NCBI RefSeq assembly: GCF_040958095.1
Contig: NC_091154.1
Coordinates: forward strand, 47,592,307 to 47,656,306
Length of the DNA: 64,000 nt
Direction: 5' to 3'
Origin: Procambarus clarkii
Taxonomy: Eukaryota; Arthropoda; Malacostraca; Decapoda; Cambaridae
Part shown: in pieces, positions 33,421-45,600 of the stretch
How positions within the stretch are numbered: position 1 is the first letter of the stretch
Layout of the letters: every line of letters begins with the position of its first letter
The notes under the pieces: model-generated
Databases searched by the model: none
Seen by the model: the letters and a program-made list of their open reading frames with translations, nothing else
Told to the model about the DNA's origin: nothing
Program-made: the position numbers and the translations under genes

Positions 33421-36400
33421 CCCCTTAAAGCACGTTGTCGTTCCTGCCCCTTTAGGCATGTTGTCGCCCCTGCCCCCTTCATACATGTTGTCGACCATGC
33501 CCCCTTCAAGCATGCTGTCGCCCCTGCCCCCATCAAGCATGTTATGGCCCCTGCCCCCATCAAGCATGTTGTCGCTTCTGCCCCCATCAAGCATGTTGAA
33601 GCTCTTGCCCCTTTCAGGCATGTTGTCGCTCCTGCCCCCTTCAAGCATGTTGCCGTCCCTGCCCCCTTCAGGCAAGTTGTCGCCCCTGCCCCCATCAAGC
33701 ATGTTGTCGCCACTGCCCCCATCAAGCATGTTGTCGCCCCTGCCCCCTTCAGGCATGTTGTTGCTCCTGCCCCCTTCAGGCATGTTGTCGCCCCTGCCCC
33801 CATTAAGCATGTTGTGGCCCCTGCCCCCTTCAGGCATGTTGTCGCCCCTGCCCCTATCAAGTATGTTGTGGCCCCTGCCCCCTTCAGGCATGTTGAAGCT
33901 CCTGCCCCGTTCAGGCATGTTGAAGCTCCTGCCCCCTTCAAGCATGTTGTCGCCCCTGCCCCCTTCAAGCATGTTGTCGCCCTTGCCCCCTTCAGGCATG
34001 TTGAAGCTCCTGCCCCCTTCAGGCATGTTGAAGCTCCTGCCACCTTCAAGCATGTTGTCGCCCCTGCCCCCTTCAGGCATGTTGTCGCCCTAGCCCCCTT
34101 CAGGCATGTTGTCGCCCTTGCCCTCTTCAGGCATGTTGTTACCCCTGCCCTCTTCAGGTATGTTGTCGCCCCTGCCCCCTTTAGGCATGTTGTCGCCCCT
34201 GCCCTCTTCAGGGATGTTGTCGCTCCTGCTCTCTTCAGACATGTTGTCGCCCGTGCCCACTTCAGGCATTTTGTCGCCCCTGCCCACTTCAGGCATGTTG
34301 TCGCCCGTGCCCACTTCAGGCATGTTGTCGCCCCTGCCCTCTTCAAGCATGTTGTCGCTCCTGCCCTCTTCAGACATGTAGTCGCCCGTGCCCACTTCAG
34401 GCATATTGTCGCCTGTGCCCACTTCACGCATGTTGTCGCCCCTGCCCCCTTCAGGCATGTTGTCGACCCTGCCCTCTTCAGGCATGTTGCGGCCCCTGCC
34501 CTCTTCAGGCATGTTGTCGCCTCTGCCCTCTTCAGGCATGTTGTCGCTCCTGCCTTGTTCAGGCATGTTGTTGCGCCTGCCCTCTTCAGGCATGTTGTCG
34601 CCTCTGCCCCCTTCAGGCATGTTGTCACTCCTGCCCTCTTCAGGCATGTTGTCGGTCTTGCTCTCTTCAGGCATGATGTCACTCCTGCCCCCTTCAGGCA
34701 TGTTGCCGCTCCTGCCCCCTTCAGGCATGTTGTCGCCCCTGCCCCCTTCAGGCATGTTGTCGCCCCTGCCCCCTTCATGCATGTTGTCGCTATTGCCCCC
34801 TTAAGGCATGTTGTCGCCCCTGCCACCTTCAAGCATGTTGCCGCCCCTGCCCCCTTCAGGCATGTTGTCGCCCCTGCCCACTTCAGGCATGTTTTCGCCA
34901 CTGCCCCCTTAATGCATGTTGTCGCCCCTGCCCCTTCAGGCATGTTGTCGCCCCTGCCCCCTTCAAGCATGTTGTCGACCCTGCCCCCTTCAAGCATGTT
35001 GTCGACCCTGCCCCCATCAAGCATGTTGTTGCCCCTGCCCCCATCAAGCATGTTGTGGCACCTGCCCCCTTCAAGCATGTTGTGGCCCTTGCCCCCTTCA
35101 AGCACGTTGTCGTTCCTGCCCCTTCAGGCATGTTGTCGCCCCTGCAACCTTCAAACATGTTGTCGACCCTGCCCCCTTCAAGCATGCTGTCCTCCCTGCC
35201 CCCATCAAGCATGTTGTGGCCCCTGCCCCCTTCAAGCACGTTGTCGTTCCTGCCCCTTCAGGCATGTTGTCGCCCCTGCCCCCTTCAAAAATGTTGTCGC
35301 CCCTGCCCCCTTCAGGCATGTTGTTGCCCCTGCCCCTATCAAGCATGTTGTCGCCCCTGCCCCCATCAAGCATGTTGAAGCTCCTGCCCTCTTCAGGCAA
35401 GATGTCACCCCTGCCCCCATCACGCATGTTGTCGCCCCTGCCCCCTTCAAGCATGTCGTCGCTACTGCCCTCTTCAGGCATGATGTTGCCCCTGCCCTCT
35501 TCAGGCATGTTGTCGCCACTGCCCGATTCAGGCATGTTTTCGCTCCTGCCATCTTCAGGGATGTTGTCGCTCCTGCTCTCTTCAGGCATGTTGTCGCTTC
35601 TGCTCTCTTCAGGCATGTTGTCGCCCCTGCCTCCTTCAGGCATGTTGTCGTCCCAGCCCCCTTCAGGCATGTTTGTCGCCCCTGCCCTCTTCAGGCATGT
35701 TGATGCTCCTGCTCTCTTCAAGCATGTTGTCGCTCCTGCTCTCTTCATGCATGTTGTCGCCCCTGCCCTTTTCAGGCATGTTGTCGCCCCTGCCCACTTC
35801 AGGCATGCTGTCGCCCCTGCCCACTTCAGGCATGTTGTCGCCCGTGCCCACTTAAGGCATGTTGTCGCCCCTGCCCTCTTCAGGCATGCTGTCGCCCGTG
35901 CCCACTTCTGGAATGTTGTCGCCCCTGCCCTCTTCAGGCATGTTGTCGACCCTGCCCTCTTCAGGCATGTTGTCGTTCCTGCCCCCTTCAGGATGTTGTC
36001 GCTCTTGCCCCCTTCAAGCAAGTTGTCGCCCCGGCCCCCTTCAAGCATGTTGTGGACCATAACCCCTTCAAGCATGTTGTCGCCTTTGCCCCCATCAAGC
36101 ATGTCGAAGCTCCTGCCTCCTTCAGGCATGTTGTCGCCCCTGCTCGCTTCAGGCATGTTGTCGTTCCTGCCCCCTTAAGGCATGTTGTCGCCACTGCCCC
36201 CTTAAGGCATGTTGTCGCCCCTGCCCCCTTCAGGCATGTTGTCGACCCTGCCCTCTTCAGGCATGTTGTCGCCACTGCCCCCTTCAGGCATGTTGTCGCC
36301 CCTGCCCTCTTCAGGCATATTGTCGCTCCTGCGCTCTTCAGGCAAGTTGTCGCCCCTGCCCCTTCAGGCATGTTGCCGCCCCTGCCGTCTTCAGGAATGT

Positions 36401-39400
36401 TGTCGCTCCTGCTCTCTTCAGGCATGTGTTCGCTCCTGCCCTCTTCAGGCATGTTGTCGCTCCTGCTCTCTTCAGGCATGTTGTCGCCCCTGCCCCCTGC
36501 AGGCATGTTGTCGTCCCAGCCCCCTTCAGGCATGTTGTCGCTCCTGCCCTCTTCAGACATGTTGTCGTCCCTGCCCCCTTCAGGCATGTTGTCGTCCCAG
36601 CCCCAATTCAGGCATGTTGTCGCCCCTGCGCTCTTCAGGCATGTTGTCGTCCCAGCCCCCTTCAGGCATGTTGTCGCCCCTGCTCTCTTCAGGCATGTTG
36701 TCGTCCCTGCCCCCTTAAGGCATGTTGTCGTCCCAGCTCCCTTCAGGCATGTTGTCGCTCCTGCTCTCTTCAGGCATGTTGTCGCTCCTGCCCCTTTCAG
36801 GCATGTTGTCGCCCCTGCTCTCTTCAGGCATGTTGTCGTCCCAGCCCCCTTCAGGCATGTTGTCGCTCCTGCCCTCTTCAGACATGTTGTCGTCCCTGCC
36901 CCCTTCAGGCATGTTGTCGTCCCAGCCCCCTTCAGGCATGTTGTCGTCCCAGTCCCTTTCAGGCATGTTGTCGTCCCAGCCCCCTTCAGGCATGTTGTCG
37001 TCCCAGCCCCCTTCAGGCATGTTGTCGCTCCTGCTCTCTTCAGGCATGTTGTCGCTCCTGCCCCCTTCAGGCATGTTGTCGCCCCTGCTCTCTTCAGACA
37101 TGTTGTCGTCCCTGCCCACTTCAGGCATGTTGTCGTCCCTGCCCCCTTCAGTCATGTTGTCGTCCCAGCCCCCTTCAGGCATGTTGTCGTCCCAGACCCC
37201 CTTCAGGCATGTTGTCGCTCCTGCCCTCTTCAGACATGTGTTCATCCCTGCCCCCTTCAGGCATGTTGTCGTCCCAGCCCCCTTCAGGCATGTTGTCGTC
37301 CCAGCCCCCTTCAGGCATGTTGTCGTCCCAGCCCCCTTCAGGCATGTTGTCGCTCCTGCTCTCTTCAGGCATGTTGTCGCTCCTGCTCTCTTCAGGCATG
37401 TTGTCGCTCCTGCTCTCTTCAGGCATGTTGTCGCTCCTGCTCTCTTCAGGCATGTTGTCGCTCCTGCTCTCTTCAGGCATGTTGTCGCTCCTGCTCTCTT
37501 CAAGCATGTTGTCGTCCCAGCCCCCTTCAGGAATGTTGTCGCTCCTGCCCTCTTCAGACATGTTGTCGTCCCAGCCCCCTTCAGGCATGTTGTCGTCCCA
37601 GCCCCCTTCAGGCATGTTGTCGCCACTGCTCTCTTCAGGCATGTTGTCGCCCCTGCGCTCTTCAGGCATGTTGTCACCCGTGCCCACTTCAGGCATGTTG
37701 TCGCCTGTACCCACTTTAGGCATGTTGTCGCCCCTGACCCCTTCAGGCATGTTGTCGGCCCTGCCCTCTTCAGGCATGTTGTCGTTCCTGCCCCTTTCAG
37801 GCATGTAGTCGCTCCGGCCCCCTTCAGGCATGTTGTCGCTCCTGCCCCCTTCAGGCATGTTGTCGCTCCTGCCCCCTTCAGGCATGTTGTCGCTTCTGCC
37901 TCCTTCAGGTATGTTGTCGCCCCTGCCCCCTTCAAGCATGTTGTCGTCCCAGCCCCCTTCAACCATGTTGTCGCTCCTGCCCCCTTCAGGCATGTTGTCG
38001 TTCCTGCCCCCTTCAGGCATGTTGTCGCTCCTGCCCCCTTAAGGCATGTTGTCGACCTTGCCCCTTCAGGCATATTGTCGTTCCTGCCCCCTTCAGTCAT
38101 GTGGTCAACCTGCCCTCTTTAGGCATGTTGTCGCTCTTGCGCTCTTCACGCACGTTGTCGCCCGCGCCTACTTCAGGAATGTTGTCGCTCCTGCCCCCTT
38201 CAGGACATGTTGTCGCCCCTGCCCTCTTCAGGCATGTTGTCTCCACTGCTCTCTTCAGGCATGTTGTCGCTCCTGCTCTATTCAGGCATGTTGTCGCCCC
38301 TGTCCCCTTTCAGGCAAGTTGTCGTCCCAGCCCCCTTCAGGCATGTTGTCGCCCCTGCCCTCTTCAGGCATGTTGTCGCTCCTGCTCTCTTCAGGCATGT
38401 TGTCGCCCGTGCCCCCTTCAGGCATGTTGTCGCCCGTGGCCACTTCAGGCATGTTGTCGCCCCTGCCCACTTCAGGCATGTTGTCGTCTCAGCCCCCTTC
38501 AAGCATGCTGTCGCCCCTGCTCTCTTCAGGCATGTAGTCGCTCCTGCCCTCTTCAGGCATGTTGTCGCTCCTGCGCTCTTCAGGCATGTTGTCGCCCGTG
38601 CCCACTTCAGGCATGTTGTCGACCCTGCCCCCTTCAAGCATGCTGTCGCCCCTGCCCCCATCAAGCATGTTGTCGCCCCTGCCCCCATCAAGCATGTTGT
38701 GGCCCCTGCCCTCATCAAGCATGTTGTGGCCCCTGCCGCTTTCATGCATGTTGTCGTTCCTGCCCCGTTTAGGCATGTTGTCGCCCCTGCCCCCTCCAGG
38801 CATGTTGTTGCTCCTGCCCCCTTCAGGCATGTTGTCGCCCCTGCCCCCTTCAGGCATGTTGTCGCTCCTGCCCCCTTCAGGTATGTTGTTGCTCCTGCCC
38901 CCTTCAGGCATGTTGTAGCCCCTGCCCCCTCCAGGCATGTTGTCGCTCCTGCCCCCTTCAGGTATATTGTTGCTCCTGCCCCCTTCAGGCATGTTGTCGC
39001 CCCTGCCCCCTTCAGGCATGTTGTCGCTCCTGCCCCTTTCAGGTATGTTGTTGCTCCTGCCCACTTCAGGCATGTTGTCGCCCGTGCCCACTTAAGGCAT
39101 GTTGTCGCCCCTGCCCCCTTCAGGCAAGTTGTCGCCCCTGCCCCCTTCAATCATGTTGTCGACCCTGCCCCCTTCAAGCATGCTGTCGCCCCTGCCCCCA
39201 TCAAGCATGTTGTCGCCCCTGCCCCCATCAAGCATGTTGTGGCCCCTGCCATCATCAAGCATGTTGTGGCCCTTGCCCCTTTCATGCAAGTTGTCGTTCC
39301 TGCCCCCTTTAGGCATGTTGTCGCCTTTGCCCCCTCCAGGCATGTTGTCGCTCCTGCCCCCTTCAGGTATGTTGTTGCTCCTGCCCCTTCAGGCATGTTG

Positions 39401-42072
39401 TCGCCCCTGCCTCCTTCTGGCATGTTGTCGCTCCTGCCCCCTTCAGGTATGTTGTTGCTCCTGCCCCCTTCAGGCATGTTGTCGCCCCTGCCCCCTTCAG
39501 GCATGTTGTCGCCCCTACCCCCTTCAGGCATGTTGTCGCTCCTGCCCCCTTCAGGTATGTTGTTGCTCCTGCCCCCTTCAGGCATGTTGTCGCTCCTGCC
39601 CCCTTCAGGTATGTTGTTGCTCCTGCCTCCTTCAGGCATGTTGTCGCTTCTGCCTCCTTCAGGCATGTTGTCGCTCCGGCTAGCTGCCCCCTTCATGCAT
39701 GTTGTCGTCTCAGCCCCCTTCAGGCATGTTGTCGCTCCTGCCCCCTTCAGGCATGTTGTCGCTCCTGCCCCCTTAAGGCATGTGTTCGCCCCTGCCACCT
39801 TCAGGCATATTGTCGCACCTGCCCTCTTCAAGCATGTTGTCGTCCCAGCCCCCTTCAGGCATGTTGTCGCTCCTGCTCCCTTCAGGCATGTTGTCGCTCC
39901 TGTCCCCTTAAGATATGTGTTCGCCCCTGCCACCTTCAGGCATATTGTCGCCCCTGCCCTCTTCAAGCATGTTGTCGTCCCAGCCCCCTTCAGACATGTT
40001 GTCGCTCCTGGCCCCTTCAGGCATGTTGTCGCCACTGCCCCCTTGAAGCATGGTGTCGACCCTGCCTCCTGCAAGCATGTTGTCGCCCCTGCCACCTTCA
40101 AGCATGTTGTCGCCCCTGCCCCCTTCAGGCATGTTGTCGCCCTTGCCCCCTTCAGGCATGATGTCGCTCCTGCCCTCTTCAGGCATGTTGTTGCCCTTGC
40201 CCCCTTCAAGCATGTTGTCGTCCCAGCCGCCTTCAGGCATGTTGTCGCTCCTGTCCTCTTCAGGCATGTTGTTGTCCCTGCCCCCTTCAAGCATGTTGTC
40301 GTCCCAGCCGCCTTCAGGCATGTTGTCGCTCCAGCCCCCTTCAGGCATGTTGTCGCTCCTGCCCCCTTTTGGCATGTGGTCCCCCCTGCCACCTTCAAGC
40401 ATGTTGTCGACCCTGCCCCCTTCAGGCATATTGTCGCCCCTGCCCTCTTCAAGCATCTTGTCGTCCCAGCCCCCTTCAGACATGTTGTCGCTCCTGGCCC
40501 CTTCAGGCATGTTGTCGCTACTGCCCCCTTAAGGCATGTTTTCGCTACTGCCCCCTTTAGGCAAGTTGTCGCCCCTGCCCCCTTCAAGCATGCCGTCGCC
40601 CCTGCCCCCTTCAAGCATGTTGTCGCTCCTGCCCCCTTCAAGCATGTTGTCGTCCCAGCCGCCTTCAGGCATGTTGTCGCTCCTGCCCCCTTCAGGCTTG
40701 TTGTCGCTCCTGCCCCCTTTTGGCATGTTGTCGCTCCTGGCCCCTTCAGGCATGTTGTCGCTACTGCCCCCTTAAGGCATGTTGTCGCCCCTGCCACCTT
40801 TAGGCAAGTTATCGCCCCTGCCCCCTTCAGGCATGTTGCCATCCCAGCCCACTTCAGACATGTTGTCGCTCCTGGCCCCTTCAGGCATGTTGTCGCTACT
40901 GCCCCCTTAAGGCATGTTGTCGCTACTGCCCCCTTCAGGCATGTGGTCGCCCCTGCCACCTTTAGGCAAGTTGTCGCCCCTGCCCCCTTCAAGCATGTCG
41001 TCGCCCCTGCCCCCTTCAAGCATGTTGTCGTCCCTGCCACCTTCAAGCATGTTGTCGTCCCTGCCCCTTTCAGGCATGTTGTCGCTCCTGCTCTCTTCAG
41101 GCATGTTGTCGCTCCGGCTCTCTTCAGGCATGTAGTCGCCCCTGTCCCCTTCAGGCATGTTGTCATCCCAGCCCCCTTCAGGCATGTTGTCGCCCCTGCC
41201 CACTTCAGTCATGTTATCGACCCTGCCCTCTTCAGGCATGTTGTCGCTCCTACTCTCTTCAGGCATGTTGTCGCTTTTGCTCTCTTCAGGCATGTTGTCG
41301 CCTCTGCCCTTTTCAGGCATGTTGTCATCCCAGCCCCCTTCAGGCATGTTGTCGCCGATGCCCTCTTCAGGCATGTTGTCGCTCCTGCCCTCTTCAGGCA
41401 TGTAGTCGCTCCTGCCCCTCTTCAGGCATGTTGTCGCTCCTGCGCTCTTCAGGCATGTTGTCGTCCCTGCCCCCTTCAGGCATGTAGTCGCTCCTGCCCC
41501 TCTTCAGGCATGTTGTCGCTCCTGCCCTCTTCAGGCATGTTGTCGCTCCTTCCCACTTCAGGCATGTTGTCGCTCCTGCTCTCTTCAGGCATGTTGTCGC
41601 TTTTGCTCTCTTCAGGCATGTGGTCGCCTCTGCCCTTTTCAGTCATGTTGTCGTCCCAGCCACCTTCAGGCATGTTGTCGCCCCTGCCCCCTTCAGGGAT
41701 GTTGTCGACCCTGCCCTCTTCAGGCATGTTGTCGCTCCTGCCCCCTTCAGGCATGTAGTCGCTCCTGCCCTCTTCAGGCATGTTGTCGCTCCTGCCCTCT
41801 TCAGTCATGTTGTCACTCCTGCCCCCTTGAAGCATGTTGAAGCTCCTGCCCCCTTCAGGCATGTTGTCGCTCCTGCCCCCTTCAGGCATGTTGTCGCCCC
41901 TGCCCAATTCAGGCATGTTGTCGCTTCTGCCTCCTTCAGGCATGTTGTCGCTCCGGCTAGCTGCCCCCTTCAAGCATGTTGTCGTCCCAGCCCCCTTCAG
42001 GCATGTTGTCGTCCCAGCCCTCTTCTGGCATGTTGTCGCTCCTGCCCGCTTCAGGCATGTTGTCGCCCTGCA

Positions 42073-42603
42073 ACCCGTTTCCACACAAGACAGCACATAT
42101 ATGACTTAATGCTTAAAGTCAATATGTTGAATGTGATTTAATACATATGTGATATATTCCCAGTTACCTTTTTTACCAAGGCCCAAACTCTTTCTCACGT
42201 ACCAATTTACGTCTCACAGTACCCGTCCATCAACGTAGATAGCAGAATAGTCGTGATTGGTTCAATTATAATGAAAATTGTAGTTTTCAGGTCCCACATG
42301 GGTTGTGAAATTTACCTACTATTGTCCATGCTCTTAGAATATTACAGATCAGCTATATTCTATTGAAGGCTCGTAGTTTTGTTGTGAGAAATATTAGTTG
42401 TTCTTAGTAAATTATAATAAGCACTATAAATTATTACATAGAATAACAGTGCTTCACCAATCAATATTTTATACCATAGTTTGTGCTTTAAAAATCTTTA
42501 AAGGATGTTTTGTAGGAATGCTAACAGAAAACGATGTTACGTTGGAATGTTTATGGGGTAAACTACTGCAATTAGCATGGTATGGTGTCTACCAAATACC
42601 AAA
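42073..42603. other. Unique spacer between the two minisatellites
   Basis: AT-rich, no ORF with recognisable content, no repeat family identified. It separates the 27-bp and the 29/30-bp arrays. Confidence 0.5.
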
Positions 42604-45600
42604 TATTGGATGCGTATAGGGTCCAATACCACCTGTTAGGTGGGTAAGGGGTCCAATACCACCCGCAGGATGGGTATAGGGGTCACATCCACCCACAGGA
42701 TGGATATGGGGATCACTTCCACCCACAGGAAGGGTATGGGGTCCAATACCATCCACTGGATGTGTATGGCGTCCACTACCACCCACAGGATGGGTATGGG
42801 GCTCCAACCACCCACAGAATAAGTATGGGGTCCAATAACACCCACTGGATGTGTATGGCGTCCATTGCCGCCCACAGGATGAGTATAGGGTCCAGTATAG
42901 CCAACAGGATTAGTTTATAGGGTCCACTGCCGCCCACAGGGTCGGTAGGGGGTCCAATACCGCCCACAGGGTTGGTAGGGGGGTCCAATACCGCCCACAG
43001 GGTCGGTATGGGGTCCACTGCCACCCACATGGTCGGTATTGGGTCCACTGCCACCCACAGGGTCGGTATGGGGTCCACTGCCACCCACATGGTCGGTATG
43101 GGGTCCACTACCGCCCACAGGGTCGGTAGGGGTCCACTGCCGCCCACAGGGTCGGTAGGGGGTCCACTGCCGCCCACAGGGTCGGTAGGGGGTCCACTGC
43201 CGCCCACAGGGTCGGTAGGGATCCACTACCGCCCACAGGGTCGGTAGGGCGTCTACTACCTCCCACAGGGTCGGTAGGGATCCACTACCGCCCACAGGGT
43301 CGGTAGGGGTCCACTACCGCCCACAGGGTCGGTAGGGATCCACTGCCGCCCACAGGGTCGGTAGGGGGTCCACTGCCGCCCACAGGGTCGGTAGGGATCC
43401 ACTACCGCCCACAGGGTCGGTAGGGGTCCACTGCCGCCCACAGGGTGTGTAGGGGGTCAACTGCCGCCCACAGGGTCGGTAGGGATCCACTACCGCCCAC
43501 AGGGTCGGTAGGGGGTCCACTGCCGCCCACAGGGTCGGTAGGGGGTCCACTGCTGCCCACAGGGTCGGTAGGGATCCACTGCCGCCCACAGGGTCGGTTG
43601 GGGTCCACTACCGCCCACAGGGTTGGTAGGGGGTCCACTGCCGCCCACAGGGTCGGTAGGGGGTCCACTACCGCCCACAGGGTGGGTAGGGGTCCACTGC
43701 CGCCCACAGGGTCGGTAGGGGGTCCACTACCGCCCACAGGGTTGGTAGGGGGTCCACTGCCGCCCACAGGGTCGGTAGGGGTCCACTACCGCCCACAGGG
43801 TCGGTAGGGGTCCACTGCCGCCCACAGGGTCGGTAGGGGGTCCACTACCGCCCACAGGGTCGGTAGGGGTCCCGTACTGCCGCCCACAGGGTCGGTAGGG
43901 GGTCAACTGCCGCCCACAGGGTCGGTAGGGATCCACTGCCGCCCACAGGGTCGGTAGGGACCCACTACCGCCCACAGGGTTGGTAGGGGGTCAACTGCCG
44001 CCCACAGGGTCGGTAGGGATCCACTACCGCCCACAGGGTTGGTAGGGGGTCAACTGCCGCCCACAGGGTCGGTAGGGATCCACTACCGCGCACAGGGTCG
44101 GTAGGGGTCCACTGCCGCCCAAAGGGTCGGTAGGGGGTCCACTGCCGCCCACAGGGTCGGTAGGGAGCCACTACCGCCCACAGGGTTGGTAGGGGGTCAA
44201 CTGCCGCCCACAGGGTCGGTAGGGGTCCACTACCGCCCACAGGGTCGGTAGGGGGTCAACTGCCGCCCACAGGGATGGTAGGGGGTCAACTGCCGCCCAC
44301 AGGGTCGGTAGGGCGTCCACTACCTCCCACAGGGTCGGTAGGGATCCACTACCGCCCACAGGGTCGGTAGGGGGTCCACTACCGCCCACAGGGTCGGTAG
44401 GGGGTCCACTACCGCCCACAGGGTCGGCAGGGGGTCCACTACCGCCCACAGGGTCGGTAGGGGGTCCACTACCGCCCACAGGGTCGGTAGGGGGTCCACT
44501 ACCGCCCACAGGGTCGGTAGGGATCCACTACCGCCCACAGGGTCGGTAGGGATCCACTACCGCCCACAGGGTCGGCAGGGTGTCCACTACCGCCCACAGG
44601 GTCGGTAGGGGGTCCACTACCGCCCACAGAGTCGGTAGGGGGTCCACTACCGCCCACAGGGTCGGTAGGGAGTCCACTGCCGCCCACAGGGTCGGTAGGG
44701 GGTCCACTGCCGCCCACAGGGTCGGTAGGTGGTCCACTGCCGCCCACAGGGTCGGTAGGGATCCACTACCGCCCACAGGGTCGGTAGGGATCCACTACCG
44801 CCCACAGGGTCGGCAGGGTGTCCACTACCGCCCACAGGGTCGGTAGGGGGTCCACTACCGCCCACAGGGTCAGTAGGGGGTCCACTACCGCCCACAGGGT
44901 TGGTAGGGGGCCAACTGCCGCCCACAGGGTCGGTAGGGGTCCACTACCGCCCACAGGGTCGGTAGGGGGTCAACTGCCGCCCACAGGGTTGGTAGGGGGT
45001 CAACTGCCGCCCACAGGGTCGGTAGGGCGTCCACTACCTCCCACAGGGTCGGTAGGGATCCACTACCGCCCACAGGGTCGGTAGGGGGTCCACTACCGCC
45101 CACAGGGTCGTTAGGGGGTCCACTACCGCCCACAGTGTCGGCAGGGGGTCCACTGCCGCCCACAGGGTCGGCAGGGGGTCCACTACCGCCCACAGGGTCG
45201 GTAGGGGGTCCACTACCGCCCACAGGGTCGGTAGGGGGTCCACTACCGCCCACAGGGTCGGTAGGGATCCACTACCGCCCACAGGGTCGGTAGGGATCCA
45301 CTACCGCCCACAGGGTCGGCAGGGTGTCCACTACCACCCACAGGGTCGGTAGGGGGTCCACTACCGCCCACAGAGTCGGTAGGGGGTCCACTACCGCCCA
45401 CAGGGTCGGTAGGGGGTCCACTGCCGCCCACAGGGTCGGTAGGGGGTCCACTGCCGCCCACAGGGTCGGCAGGGGGTCCACTACCGCCCACAGGGTCGGT
45501 AGGGGGTCCACTACCGCCCACAGGGTCGGTAGGGGGTCCACTACCGCCCACAGGGTCGGTAAGGGGTTCACTGCCACGCACAGGGTCGGTAGGGGGTCCA

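Larger units (their letters stand above)
30594..42072. repeat. 27-bp-period minisatellite, about 11.5 kb
   Basis: About 425 tandem units with core CAGGCATGTTGTCG preceded by a C-rich half (CTCCTGCCCCCTT and variants). Common variants are AAGCATG for AGGCATG, and CCCCTG, CCACTG or GTCCCAG in the C-rich half. 27 is a multiple of three and the unit lacks stops in several frames, so open frames run on both strands. The longest, 30433-35703, is 1,756 codons of nine-residue repeats (APFRHVVAP); others read SGMLSPLPP, QACCRSCPL and, on the minus strand, NMPEGGRSD and TTCLKGAGA. Indels (28-bp units at about 33064 and 33309) swap frames. No non-repetitive domain, signal peptide or consistent frame exists, so it is called non-coding satellite. 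Confidence 0.93.

Noticed and set aside
30433-35703. A 1,756-codon protein-coding gene
   Set aside because: The frame exists because the 27-bp unit is a multiple of three and lacks stops. Comparable frames occur in other phases and on the opposite strand, and there is no non-repetitive domain.
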